A program made the position numbers and the translations under genes. This document shows positions 1 through 5,980 of a stretch of DNA of 5,980 bases, one piece after another. Numbering within the stretch: position 1 is the first letter of the stretch; each line of letters begins with the position of its first letter. Below the pieces are notes generated by a model that did no database searches, was not told the DNA's origin, and worked only from the letters and a program-made list of their open reading frames with translations. The DNA lies in assembly GCA_030145265.1 (NCBI GenBank), contig JAQYWA010000135.1, positions 1 to 5,980 on the forward strand. Reading direction: 5' to 3'. This stretch comes from Desulfuromonas sp. (GTDB lineage Bacteria; Desulfobacterota; Desulfuromonadia; Desulfuromonadales; Trichloromonadaceae).

Positions 1-11
1 GGAGATGCACG

Positions 12-1421
<1,410 letters not shown>

Positions 1422-1440
1422 TTTCAGTTGTCCGTTCATC

Positions 1441-1473
1441 AAAAAGCCCCCGGTTTTGCCGGGGGCTTTTTTT
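1441..1473 (+). terminator. Rho-independent terminator of glnA, potentially bidirectional
   Basis: The run 1441-1453 (five A, G, five C, GG) pairs with 1459-1471 (CC, five G, C, T-run) around a 5-base loop TTTTG, giving a 13-bp stem followed by seven T residues on the + strand. The A-run on the 5' side makes it symmetric, so it would also work for leftward transcripts from nifS. It starts 19 bases after the glnA stop. Confidence 0.93.
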
Positions 1474-1544
1474 GTTGTGAGGCTTGGATAAGTGAATCGT
1501 TAAGTGAGGTTTTCAGTAAACCACCGGCTCTGTCGGTGTGACTA

Positions 1545-1577
1545 AAAATGGCTATGCAGATTTGATTAGGCATAGCC
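1545..1577 (-). terminator. Probable terminator for leftward (nifUS) transcription
   Basis: GGCTATGC at 1550-1557 and GCATAGCC at 1570-1577 form a perfect 8-bp stem with a 12-base loop. Read on the - strand, the stem is followed by ATTTTTAG, a short T-run. It lies about 230 bases beyond the nifS stop, past the dispersed repeat, and is the first good stop signal for the nifU-nifS transcript. A smaller hairpin just beyond it (CACCG 1522-1526 with CGGTG 1534-1538) could add to it. The stem is only moderately stable and the long distance from nifS lowers confidence. Confidence 0.5.
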
Positions 1578-1592
1578 TTGGTTCGAACCAAG
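1577..1592. repeat. 16-base perfect palindrome
   Basis: CTTGGTTCGAACCAAG is its own reverse complement over all 16 bases. It abuts the stem of the leftward terminator and sits at the left border of the dispersed repeat. It resembles the TTCGAA core of a tRNA T-arm, but no cloverleaf can be built around it. It could be a protein-binding site, an insertion target or simply part of the repeat; the sequence alone does not decide. Confidence 0.6.
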
Positions 1593-1800
1593 ACCCTGGG
1601 GTTTCGCCCCCAGACGGCGACTTACTCTCTTTGCTTGCCCAAAGCGAGTAAACAGAGAAAGGGCACCCCGCTCCTTGCCCTTCGGGTTTCCTGCGCTACG
1701 CAGATGTTTTGAGGGCGGGTAAAAACTCGCTTCGCTCAAACATTTGCCCCCCCTCAAAACGTCCACGTAGCTCCGGCTGCGTCACAGGGGGAGGGGCGGG
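1593..1800. repeat. GC-rich hairpin-rich dispersed intergenic repeat (about 200 bp)
   Basis: No convincing gene lies here, although short open frames run through it on both strands. It contains nested inverted repeats: CTGGGG/CCCCAG (1596-1601 with 1608-1613); TTACTC-t-CTTTG paired with CAAAG-c-GAGTAA (1622-1633 with 1640-1651); and GTTTTGAGGG with CCCTCAAAAC (1706-1715 with 1751-1760). Frame translation on the + strand gives FACPK and RSLPFGFPALR, a peptide style I recall from many spurious small proteins of proteobacterial genomes, where this kind of DNA is repeated between genes. That recall is not a database result. The right edge ends about 8 bases from the nifS stop, so it would lie in the nifUS mRNA 3' region. 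Exact borders are uncertain, and only one copy is visible in this window. Confidence 0.55.
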
Positions 1801-1808
1801 GACGTAAG

Positions 1809-3035
1809 TCAACCGGCAGGATGATCGTTCGTTGGCGGTGGATCGATTGACAGGCAGTTTCGCACGTCGTCCCAGTAGGGAGAAATCTTGCGCAGATTAG
1901 CGACGATTTTCGGCAACACCTCGATGATACGCTGCACATCCTCCTCGGTGCTGTAGCGGCTCAAGCTGATGCGCAGTGAGCCGTGAATGGCGGTGAAGGG
2001 GATCTGCATCGCCTGCAGCACATGGGATGGGTCGAGGGAGCCGGAGGTGCAGGCCGAACCGCTTGAGGCGCAGATGCCAGCCCGGCTCAGCTCGTAGAGC
2101 ATCGCTTCGCCCTCGATCCCGTGGATCGCAAGGTTCAGGGTGTTGGGAAGCCGCTCGGCTCCCTTGCCGTTGACCTCCAGGGCTGGAATTCGATCCTCCA
2201 GGGCCTTCTGCAGCTGGTCCCGCAGGGCGCGTACCCAGGTCTGCTCGTCATCCACCGTAGCTACGGCCAGCTCGCACGCCTTGGCCAGGCCGACAATATA
2301 GGGGACGTTTTCGGTCCCCGCCCGGCGACCCTTTTCCTGATGCCCTCCAATCATGAAGGGGCGCCATCGGGTGCCGCGCCGGACAAAGAGCGCCCCGACT
2401 CCCTTGGGAGCATGAATCTTGTGTCCGGAAAAGGACAGCAGGTCGACCTCTTTCAGGTTCCCCTGCAGGTCGACGGGGATCTTGCCGATAGCCTGGGTGG
2501 CGTCGGTATGCACCAGGATCTCGGGGTTGGTCTCCTTGACGATTCGGGCGATTCTTTCAAGCGGAAAGATGACCCCGGTTTCGTTGTTGGCCAGCATGAT
2601 GCTCACCAGTAGGGTATCCGTTCGCAGGGCCCTGACGAACTCATCCAGCTCCAGTTCCCCCCGTCGGTTGACGGGAAGGAAGGTGACTTCGAGGCCTCGG
2701 CGCTTGAGCTCTTTGCAAACTTCCCACACCGAGGGATGTTCGACGGCCGTGCTGATGATATGCCGTCGGCCAAGGTTGGCCTGTACCGTGCCGAACAGGG
2801 CGGTGTTATTGCTTTCGGTGGCCGATCCGGTGAACAGGATCTGCTCGGGGTCGACTCCGCCGAGGCAGCGCGCCACCGTTTCCCGGGCCTGCTGGATTGC
2901 TTTGGCCGGAAAGCGGGCGGCCTCGTACATGGAGCTGGGATTGAAGTACTCGGCGGTGAAGTAGGGCTGCATCACCGCCAGCACCTCCGGAGCGATGGCG
3001 GTGGTCGCGTTGTTGTCGGCATAGATGGTCCGCAT
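1809..3035 (-). CDS. nifS: Cysteine desulfurase, NifS/IscS family
   Basis: This PLP enzyme takes sulfur from L-cysteine, leaving alanine, and passes it as a persulfide to the NifU scaffold for Fe-S cluster assembly. The 408 residues show the full class V aminotransferase set: DNNATT at 7-12, H100 in the AVEHPSV stretch (stacks on PLP), ANNETG at 149-154, D178 and Q181 in HTDATQAIG, the PLP lysine K206 in SGHKIHAPKG, RAGTENVP at 238-245, catalytic C329 in SSGSACTSG, and R355 in GSLRISLSR. The long loop with the active cysteine marks the NifS/IscS group rather than SufS. The start ATG follows AAGGAGG with an 8-base gap. It is the second gene of a nifU-nifS pair, 27 bases downstream of nifU. The last 20 or so residues (rich in proline, ending DHPAG) do not match anything I recognise and end at the repeat border. 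No nitrogenase genes are nearby, so a housekeeping Fe-S role is inferred. Confidence 0.95.
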   Translation of the reverse strand: MRTIYADNNATTAIAPEVLAVMQPYFTAEYFNPSSMYEAARFPAKAIQQARETVARCLGGVDPEQILFTGSATESNNTALFGTVQANLGRRHIISTAVEHPSVWEVCKELKRRGLEVTFLPVNRRGELELDEFVRALRTDTLLVSIMLANNETGVIFPLERIARIVKETNPEILVHTDATQAIGKIPVDLQGNLKEVDLLSFSGHKIHAPKGVGALFVRRGTRWRPFMIGGHQEKGRRAGTENVPYIVGLAKACELAVATVDDEQTWVRALRDQLQKALEDRIPALEVNGKGAERLPNTLNLAIHGIEGEAMLYELSRAGICASSGSACTSGSLDPSHVLQAMQIPFTAIHGSLRISLSRYSTEEDVQRIIEVLPKIVANLRKISPYWDDVRNCLSIDPPPTNDHPAG

Positions 3036-3043
3036 GGCTTGCT

Positions 3044-3050
3044 CCTCCTT
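3044..3050 (-). promoter_or_regulatory. Ribosome binding site of nifS
   Basis: On the - strand AAGGAGG lies 8 bases before the ATG of nifS, inside the 27-base nifU-nifS spacer. It is a near-perfect Shine-Dalgarno site and fixes the start at 3035. It also shows that nifS is translated independently rather than by overlap coupling. Confidence 0.85.
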
Positions 3051-3062
3051 ATGCTGCCTCTA

Positions 3063-4010
3063 TCAGATCTCAATCACCCGCAGTCGGTCGTCCACTTGTT
3101 CCTTCAATTGTCCCTCGACCAGCAGCCTCAGGGTTTGCTGTGCGCCGTGGCATGATCGGCAGGCCCCGGTCAGGCGGCAGTAGACCAGGTTTTCCTTGAT
3201 GTCGATCAGTTCGACATCTCCTCCTTCGGCCTGCAGTTGCGGACGGATGACCTCCTCGAAAATTGCTTCGATCGATTTCCCCAGTTGATAGGGGGTGCGC
3301 TTCCCGGTTTCCACAGGCTCGGCTGGGGGGGCTTCTTCACCCTGTGCCTGATGCGCCTGGCCCCAGCATTCATCGAGCAGATCCTGCAATCCGCCCGGGG
3401 TATGGTGGCAGGAACCACAGGCTCCGCCAGCTTTGAGGGTGTTGGTGATTTCGGTAATGGTGTGCAGGCCCAGTTCTCGGATCTTTCGGCGCAGGTACGG
3501 TTCCGTGACTGAGAAGCACTTGCACACCAGTCGCCCGGTCTTTTCCTCTTCCTTGTGCATCAATTCGGGGAGGTGGGAAGAGAGGTCGACCCCGCGCTTT
3601 TGGGCCCAGTCGATGACCGCCGCTTGCAGGGCTTCGGCTCCCATGACTGAACAGTGGATTTTCTCTTCTGGCAGCCCCCCAAGAAAATCGACCAGATCCC
3701 GGTTGGTCAATCGCAACGCTTCAATCGGCGTTTTGTCTCCCGCTTCGAGCAGCGAGCAGAGCGCTTCGGAGGACGCGATGGCCGAGGTGCAGCCAAAGGT
3801 GAGGTAACGAGCCTGGGTGATGACATCCCGGGTCGGGTCGCTTGGATGTTGTTCGACGCGGAAGAAAAAGCGCAGGGCATCGCCGCAGACGATGGAGCCG
3901 TGTTCACCGAACCCGTCGGGGTTTTCGAGCTCACCCATGTGCGTTCCGGCCTTCCCCTGCACGGCATCCATGAACAGGCTGAGGACTTTTTTACTGTATT
4001 CCCAAGGCAT
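3063..4010 (-). CDS. nifU: Fe-S cluster scaffold protein NifU, three-domain form
   Basis: NifU is the scaffold on which Fe-S clusters are built with sulfur from NifS and then passed to target proteins. The 315 residues contain all three modules of classical NifU. The IscU-like domain (about 1-130) has cysteines C42 (VCGD), C74 (TFGC) and C120 (HCSVMGAEAL). The central [2Fe-2S] BFD-like domain has C163 and C165 (VCKC) and C198 and C201 (ACGSC), with the 33-residue separation of Azotobacter NifU. The C-terminal Nfu domain (about 242-315) has C284xxC287 in TGACRSC. A Pro/Glu-rich linker (about 218-240) separates the last two. The start is set at ATG 4010 because AGGAGG lies 8 bases upstream and the protein then begins MPWEYS, like known NifU. 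The reading frame stays open to a GTG at 4193, but that extension translates a palindromic repeat and should be discarded. All cluster ligands are intact. It is the first gene of the nifU-nifS operon. Confidence 0.96.
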   Translation of the reverse strand: MPWEYSKKVLSLFMDAVQGKAGTHMGELENPDGFGEHGSIVCGDALRFFFRVEQHPSDPTRDVITQARYLTFGCTSAIASSEALCSLLEAGDKTPIEALRLTNRDLVDFLGGLPEEKIHCSVMGAEALQAAVIDWAQKRGVDLSSHLPELMHKEEEKTGRLVCKCFSVTEPYLRRKIRELGLHTITEITNTLKAGGACGSCHHTPGGLQDLLDECWGQAHQAQGEEAPPAEPVETGKRTPYQLGKSIEAIFEEVIRPQLQAEGGDVELIDIKENLVYCRLTGACRSCHGAQQTLRLLVEGQLKEQVDDRLRVIEI

Positions 4011-4018
4011 CCCGGTTT

Positions 4019-4024
4019 CCTCCT
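4019..4024 (-). promoter_or_regulatory. Ribosome binding site deciding the nifU start
   Basis: AGGAGG on the - strand lies 8 bases before the ATG at 4010. It selects this start over the longer frame that begins at GTG 4193, which has no comparable site and runs through repeat DNA. Confidence 0.85.
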
Positions 4025-4109
4025 TGTTGATCGATGATGGCTTTCGGGCTGGTTCAGGTTGATTCTTTTTGCTGATTAACAACAATCTTCCGCTATTGCG
4101 TAATAGATT

Positions 4110-4214
4110 CCCCTCTCCCCAAGGGAGAGGGTCAGGGTGAGGGGGATTGTCAATATAACCGTCCCCAGGCCCCCTCATCCGGCCTTCGGCCACCTTCTCC
4201 CTCAGGGAGAAGGT
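4110..4214. repeat. Palindromic intergenic repeat (REP/MITE-like), about 105 bp
   Basis: Two outer hairpins are visible: CCCTCTCCC/GGGAGAGGG (4111-4119 with 4123-4131, 3-base loop) and ACCTTCTCCC/GGGAGAAGGT (4192-4201 with 4205-4214, 3-base loop). A third, small hairpin is GGCC-TTC-GGCC at 4181-4191. The inner arms TGAGGGGG (4138-4145) and CCCCCTCA (4170-4177) pair across a 24-base spacer, so the whole element is an imperfect inverted repeat able to form a cruciform. Read on the - strand it encodes PHPDPLPWGEG, a peptide I recall as a common false N-terminal extension in proteobacterial annotations, consistent with a widely dispersed repeat family. There is no transposase gene. It sits between the predicted nifUS promoter and the nifU ribosome binding site. 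Confidence 0.8.
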
Positions 4215-4225
4215 CCCAGCGGAAA

Positions 4226-4252
4226 ATCAGTACTATTTACATTCTACCTGAT
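4226..4252. promoter_or_regulatory. Possible operator: imperfect inverted repeat over the nifUS promoter
   Basis: ATCAGTA (4226-4232) and TACCTGAT (4245-4252) are inverted copies differing by one inserted base, separated by 12 AT-rich bases. The interval covers the predicted -10 box and start site of nifUS, a position where a repressor would act. The regulator is unknown. An Rrf2/IscR-type protein would be the usual one for Fe-S genes, but I do not claim a match to its site. Chance is a real alternative for arms this short. Confidence 0.3.
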
Positions 4253-4269
4253 GGATGTCTGCGGGGCAA
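4241..4269 (-). promoter_or_regulatory. Predicted sigma-70 promoter of nifU-nifS
   Basis: On the - strand TTGCCC (4264-4269, 4 of 6 with TTGACA) is followed after exactly 17 bases by TAGAAT (4241-4246, 5 of 6 with TATAAT). Transcription would begin near 4234, giving a leader of about 220 bases that contains the whole palindromic repeat. No TGGCAC-N5-TTGC sigma-54 site is seen in the gap, which argues against nitrogen-fixation-type control. Confidence 0.55.
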
Positions 4270-4340
4270 AGTGGACGCCTTTTGCTCGGATGGGTCGGAG
4301 ATTGAGGGGGGGATGGTGTTGACGATTCTGTTGGTCGCGA

Positions 4341-4381
4341 CAAAATAACAACGGGCCCTCGATTCATGGTCGGAGGGCCCG
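4341..4381 (-). terminator. Rho-independent terminator of thrC
   Basis: CGGGCCCTC (4352-4360) pairs perfectly with GAGGGCCCG (4373-4381) around a 12-base loop. On the - strand the stem is followed by TTGTTATTTTG. It begins 27 bases after the thrC stop and separates thrC from the nifUS promoter. Confidence 0.85.
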
Positions 4382-4408
4382 CTAGTGTCATTTTTGGCTG
4401 CCGGGAAA

Positions 4409-5797
4409 TTACCGACTGTGGCTGGCCAGGTAGCTTTTGATGGTCGCTGTGTCGGCGTCAATGATTTCGCAGCGCTTCTCCCGGCTTTCGATGCCGGCCA
4501 GGGATGCCGGCATGTCGGGGCCTGTGCCGATGGCCTGCTTGACCGCATCGCCGAACTTGGCCGGATGGGCGGTCGCCAGACAGACTACCGGAACGTCGCC
4601 ATCGGTCAACTCCCTGGCGGCTTTGACGCCGACGGCTGTATGCGGGTCGAGAACATAGCCGGTTCTGGCGTGGAAATCCCGAATGGTGGACAGGGTCTGC
4701 TCGCCGTCGACCGAAATGGCCACAAAGTCGTTGGCCACCTTGGCCCGTTCGACTTCGCTGAAGCTCAGTCGGCCGGTGTCGGAGAGTTGGGTCATGGCAT
4801 CACGGACCTGTCCGCTCTGGCAGTCGTACAGGTAATACAGATAGCGTTCAAAATTGCTCGCCAGCTGAATGTCCATCGACGGGGAAAAGGTATGGACTAC
4901 GCTGCCGATCGAGTAGTCGCCGCGGGTGACAAAACGGGTCAGGATGTTGTTCTCGTTGGTGGCCAGAATCAAGCGGCGGATAGGCAGCCCCATTTTCTTG
5001 GCAATGAAACCGGCAAAGATGTCGCCGAAATTTCCGGTCGGAACCGAGAAGCAGACTTGCTGGCAGTCGGTCTCCTTGCGCACCCGGCCCCAGGCATAGA
5101 AATAGTAGACAACCTGGGCCAGCACCCGGGCCCAGTTGATCGAATTGACCGCTCCCAGGGAGTATTTAGATTTAAAGGCGAGGTCGCCGAAGATCTCTTT
5201 GACAATTCGCTGGCCATCGTCGAAGGTGCCGCGGATCGCCAGGTTGAAGACGTTCGGGTCGGTCACCGTGGTCATCTGCAGTTCCTGGATGGGGGACACC
5301 TTTTGATGCGGGTGCAGGATGAAGATGTTGATGTTTTCTTTACCCCTGACCCCGTAGATGGCGGCACTGCCCGTGTCGCCCGAGGTGGCGCCGAGGATGT
5401 TCATCTTTTCGCCGCGCTCTTTCAGCAGATATTCGAACAGGTTGCCGAGGAACTGTAGCGCGACGTCCTTGAAGGCGAGGGTGGGGCCGTGAAACAGTTC
5501 GAGGATATGCACGCCGTCGTGGTGGACCACCGGAGTAATGTCCGGATGGGTGAAGGAGGCGTACGAACGGTCGATCAGGTCTTTGAGGTCTGCCGAGGGG
5601 ATGTCCCCGACAAACTTGGAAATCAGCTGAAAAGCCAGTTCCGGATAGGCCAGTTTTTCGAGCGCACCAATCTCGCCCTGAGTCAGGGCCGGAATCGATT
5701 CGGGCAGCAGTAGGCCTCCGTCGTCGGCCAATCCCATCATGACAGCGTCTTTGAAAGTCAGGCTGCGGATGCGGCCGCGAGTACTCGTGTATTTCAT
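4409..5797 (-). CDS. thrC: Threonine synthase (PLP-dependent, long form)
   Basis: The enzyme converts O-phospho-L-homoserine to L-threonine and phosphate, the last step of threonine synthesis in the cytosol. The 462 residues begin MKYTSTRG and show the N-terminal DDGGLLLPE signature (25-33) of the E. coli/yeast-type enzyme. The PLP lysine is K110 in GPTLAFKD, the serine/threonine-rich substrate loop is ATSGDTGSAA (137-146), and the PLP-phosphate loop is PTGNFGD (253-259), with NENNIL at 281-286. LATAHPAKF (408-416) near the C-terminus is also typical of threonine synthases. Length and motifs are complete. The ATG at 5797 has AAGGAG 9 bases upstream. It appears to be a single-gene unit, with a promoter candidate just upstream and a terminator just downstream. 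The neighbouring hom and thrB genes that often accompany it are not in this window. Confidence 0.96.
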   Translation of the reverse strand: MKYTSTRGRIRSLTFKDAVMMGLADDGGLLLPESIPALTQGEIGALEKLAYPELAFQLISKFVGDIPSADLKDLIDRSYASFTHPDITPVVHHDGVHILELFHGPTLAFKDVALQFLGNLFEYLLKERGEKMNILGATSGDTGSAAIYGVRGKENINIFILHPHQKVSPIQELQMTTVTDPNVFNLAIRGTFDDGQRIVKEIFGDLAFKSKYSLGAVNSINWARVLAQVVYYFYAWGRVRKETDCQQVCFSVPTGNFGDIFAGFIAKKMGLPIRRLILATNENNILTRFVTRGDYSIGSVVHTFSPSMDIQLASNFERYLYYLYDCQSGQVRDAMTQLSDTGRLSFSEVERAKVANDFVAISVDGEQTLSTIRDFHARTGYVLDPHTAVGVKAARELTDGDVPVVCLATAHPAKFGDAVKQAIGTGPDMPASLAGIESREKRCEIIDADTATIKSYLASHSR

Positions 5798-5806
5798 GGT
5801 TGTGTG

Positions 5807-5812
5807 CTCCTT
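5807..5812 (-). promoter_or_regulatory. Ribosome binding site of thrC
   Basis: AAGGAG on the - strand lies 9 bases before the ATG at 5797 and supports that start. Confidence 0.8.
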
Positions 5813-5827
5813 GATTTTAATCGGCGC

Positions 5828-5836
5828 ATTTTAGCA
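5828..5836 (-). promoter_or_regulatory. Extended -10 promoter candidate for thrC
   Basis: On the - strand TGCTAAAAT matches the extended -10 pattern TGnTATAAT with one mismatch. The -35 region 17 bases upstream (TTCCCT) is poor, which is usual when the extended -10 is present. The mRNA would start near 5821 and have a leader of only about 24 bases, leaving no room for a threonine attenuator or riboswitch. It lies directly downstream of the terminator of the preceding gene. Confidence 0.5.
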
Positions 5837-5867
5837 GGAAAGGCAGGAGCAGGGAAGGGGAAAGCAT

Positions 5868-5896
5868 AAAAAAGGGGGAGCGCGAACGCTCCCCCC
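5868..5896 (-). terminator. Rho-independent terminator of the upstream - strand gene
   Basis: GGGGGAGCG (5874-5882) pairs perfectly with CGCTCCCCC (5887-5895). On the - strand the loop is TTCG and six T residues follow the stem. It starts about 22 bases after the stop of the partial gene at the window edge and insulates thrC from it. Confidence 0.92.
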
Positions 5897-5917
5897 GGTG
5901 TGCAGGTTACGAAAAAA

Positions 5918-5980
5918 TTAATCGGCTTCCTGGGCGTCGACGACGGCCACTGCCGCCATATTGATGATGTCGGATACGTC
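5918..5980 (-). CDS. pta: C-terminal end of a probable phosphate acetyltransferase (partial)
   Basis: Only the last 20 codons and the TAA stop (5918-5920) are in the window; the rest lies beyond the right edge. The frame is open to the edge and a strong terminator follows, so this is the end of a real gene. The tail DIINMAAVAVVDAQ aligns well with the remembered C-terminus of phosphotransacetylases, roughly S-V-x-D-I-V-N-x-A-A-I-T-A-V-Q-A-Q. If correct, the enzyme interconverts acetyl-CoA and acetyl phosphate, normally together with acetate kinase. A weaker alternative is 2-isopropylmalate synthase, whose tail (TDIIEASAxAYxNA) shares some pattern. Twenty residues cannot settle the family. Confidence 0.55.
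   Translation of the reverse strand, partial: DVSDIINMAAVAVVDAQEAD

Noticed and set aside
1570..1600. Possible tRNA T-arm (GGTTCGAACC)
   Set aside because: The palindrome leaves a 6-base rather than 7-base loop, and no acceptor, D or anticodon arm or CCA-end can be fitted around it.
1566..1766. A 66-codon open frame on the - strand inside the intergenic repeat
   Set aside because: It translates hairpin-rich repeat DNA, has no good ribosome binding site, and its composition looks like other spurious repeat peptides.
1422..1808. CRISPR array or attachment site
   Set aside because: The region has inverted repeats but no regularly spaced direct repeats, no integrase gene and no tRNA gene.
4148..4153. 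TTGACA on the - strand in the centre of the palindromic repeat as a -35 box
   Set aside because: The base composition 16-18 bases downstream is CCTCTC-like and contains no -10 box.
4385..5458. A 357-codon open frame on the + strand opposite thrC
   Set aside because: It lies wholly antisense to an intact thrC with all family motifs, has no recognisable domain or ribosome binding site, and is the usual shadow of GC-rich codon use.
5798..5867. Threonine leader peptide or riboswitch ahead of thrC
   Set aside because: The predicted leader is only about 24 bases, with no threonine/isoleucine codon run and no alternative hairpins.
5918..5980. 2-isopropylmalate synthase C-terminus
   Set aside because: The pattern S-D-I-I-x3-A-x-A fits partly, but the typical conserved tyrosine/asparagine is missing and the phosphotransacetylase tail, with N-x-A-A and A-Q, fits better. 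It is kept only as an alternative.

Overview
The window carries ordinary central-metabolism genes of a Gram-negative anaerobe-type bacterium, most plausibly a member of the Desulfuromonadales/Geobacter-like group of the former Deltaproteobacteria. This placement is an inference from three things: a NifU-NifS pair used as the apparent general Fe-S assembly system, a GlnA of the adenylylatable GSI-beta type, and GC-rich coding DNA with strong AGGAGG-type ribosome binding sites. No ribosomal RNA or other taxonomic marker is present, so the placement is tentative.

Layout from left to right. A complete glnA (12-1421, + strand) ends in a strong, symmetric terminator (1441-1473). The 387-base gap 1422-1808 has no credible gene. 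It holds that terminator, a second hairpin with a T-run that would stop leftward transcripts, a 16-base perfect palindrome, and a GC-rich, hairpin-rich dispersed repeat (about 1593-1800) that runs almost to the nifS stop codon. Then come nifS (1809-3035) and nifU (3063-4010), both on the - strand and 27 bases apart, forming a nifU-nifS operon. The 398-base gap 4011-4408 holds the nifU ribosome binding site, a second and different palindromic repeat (4110-4214), a good sigma-70 promoter overlapped by an imperfect inverted repeat, and the thrC terminator. thrC (4409-5797, - strand) follows, with its own extended -10 promoter. The right edge holds the last 20 codons of another - strand gene, whose tail resembles phosphate acetyltransferase, closed by a strong terminator (5868-5896).

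The genes work in separate modules: ammonium assimilation (glnA), Fe-S cluster assembly (nifUS), the last step of threonine synthesis (thrC) and probably acetyl-CoA/acetyl phosphate interconversion (pta). Each unit has its own terminator. No nitrogenase genes and no recognisable sigma-54 site accompany nifUS, which fits a housekeeping Fe-S role.

I found no new biological system here. The items most worth a second look are non-coding: a palindromic repeat lying inside the predicted nifUS 5' leader and creating a false N-terminal extension of NifU, a possible operator over the nifUS promoter, and the translatable dispersed repeat after nifS.
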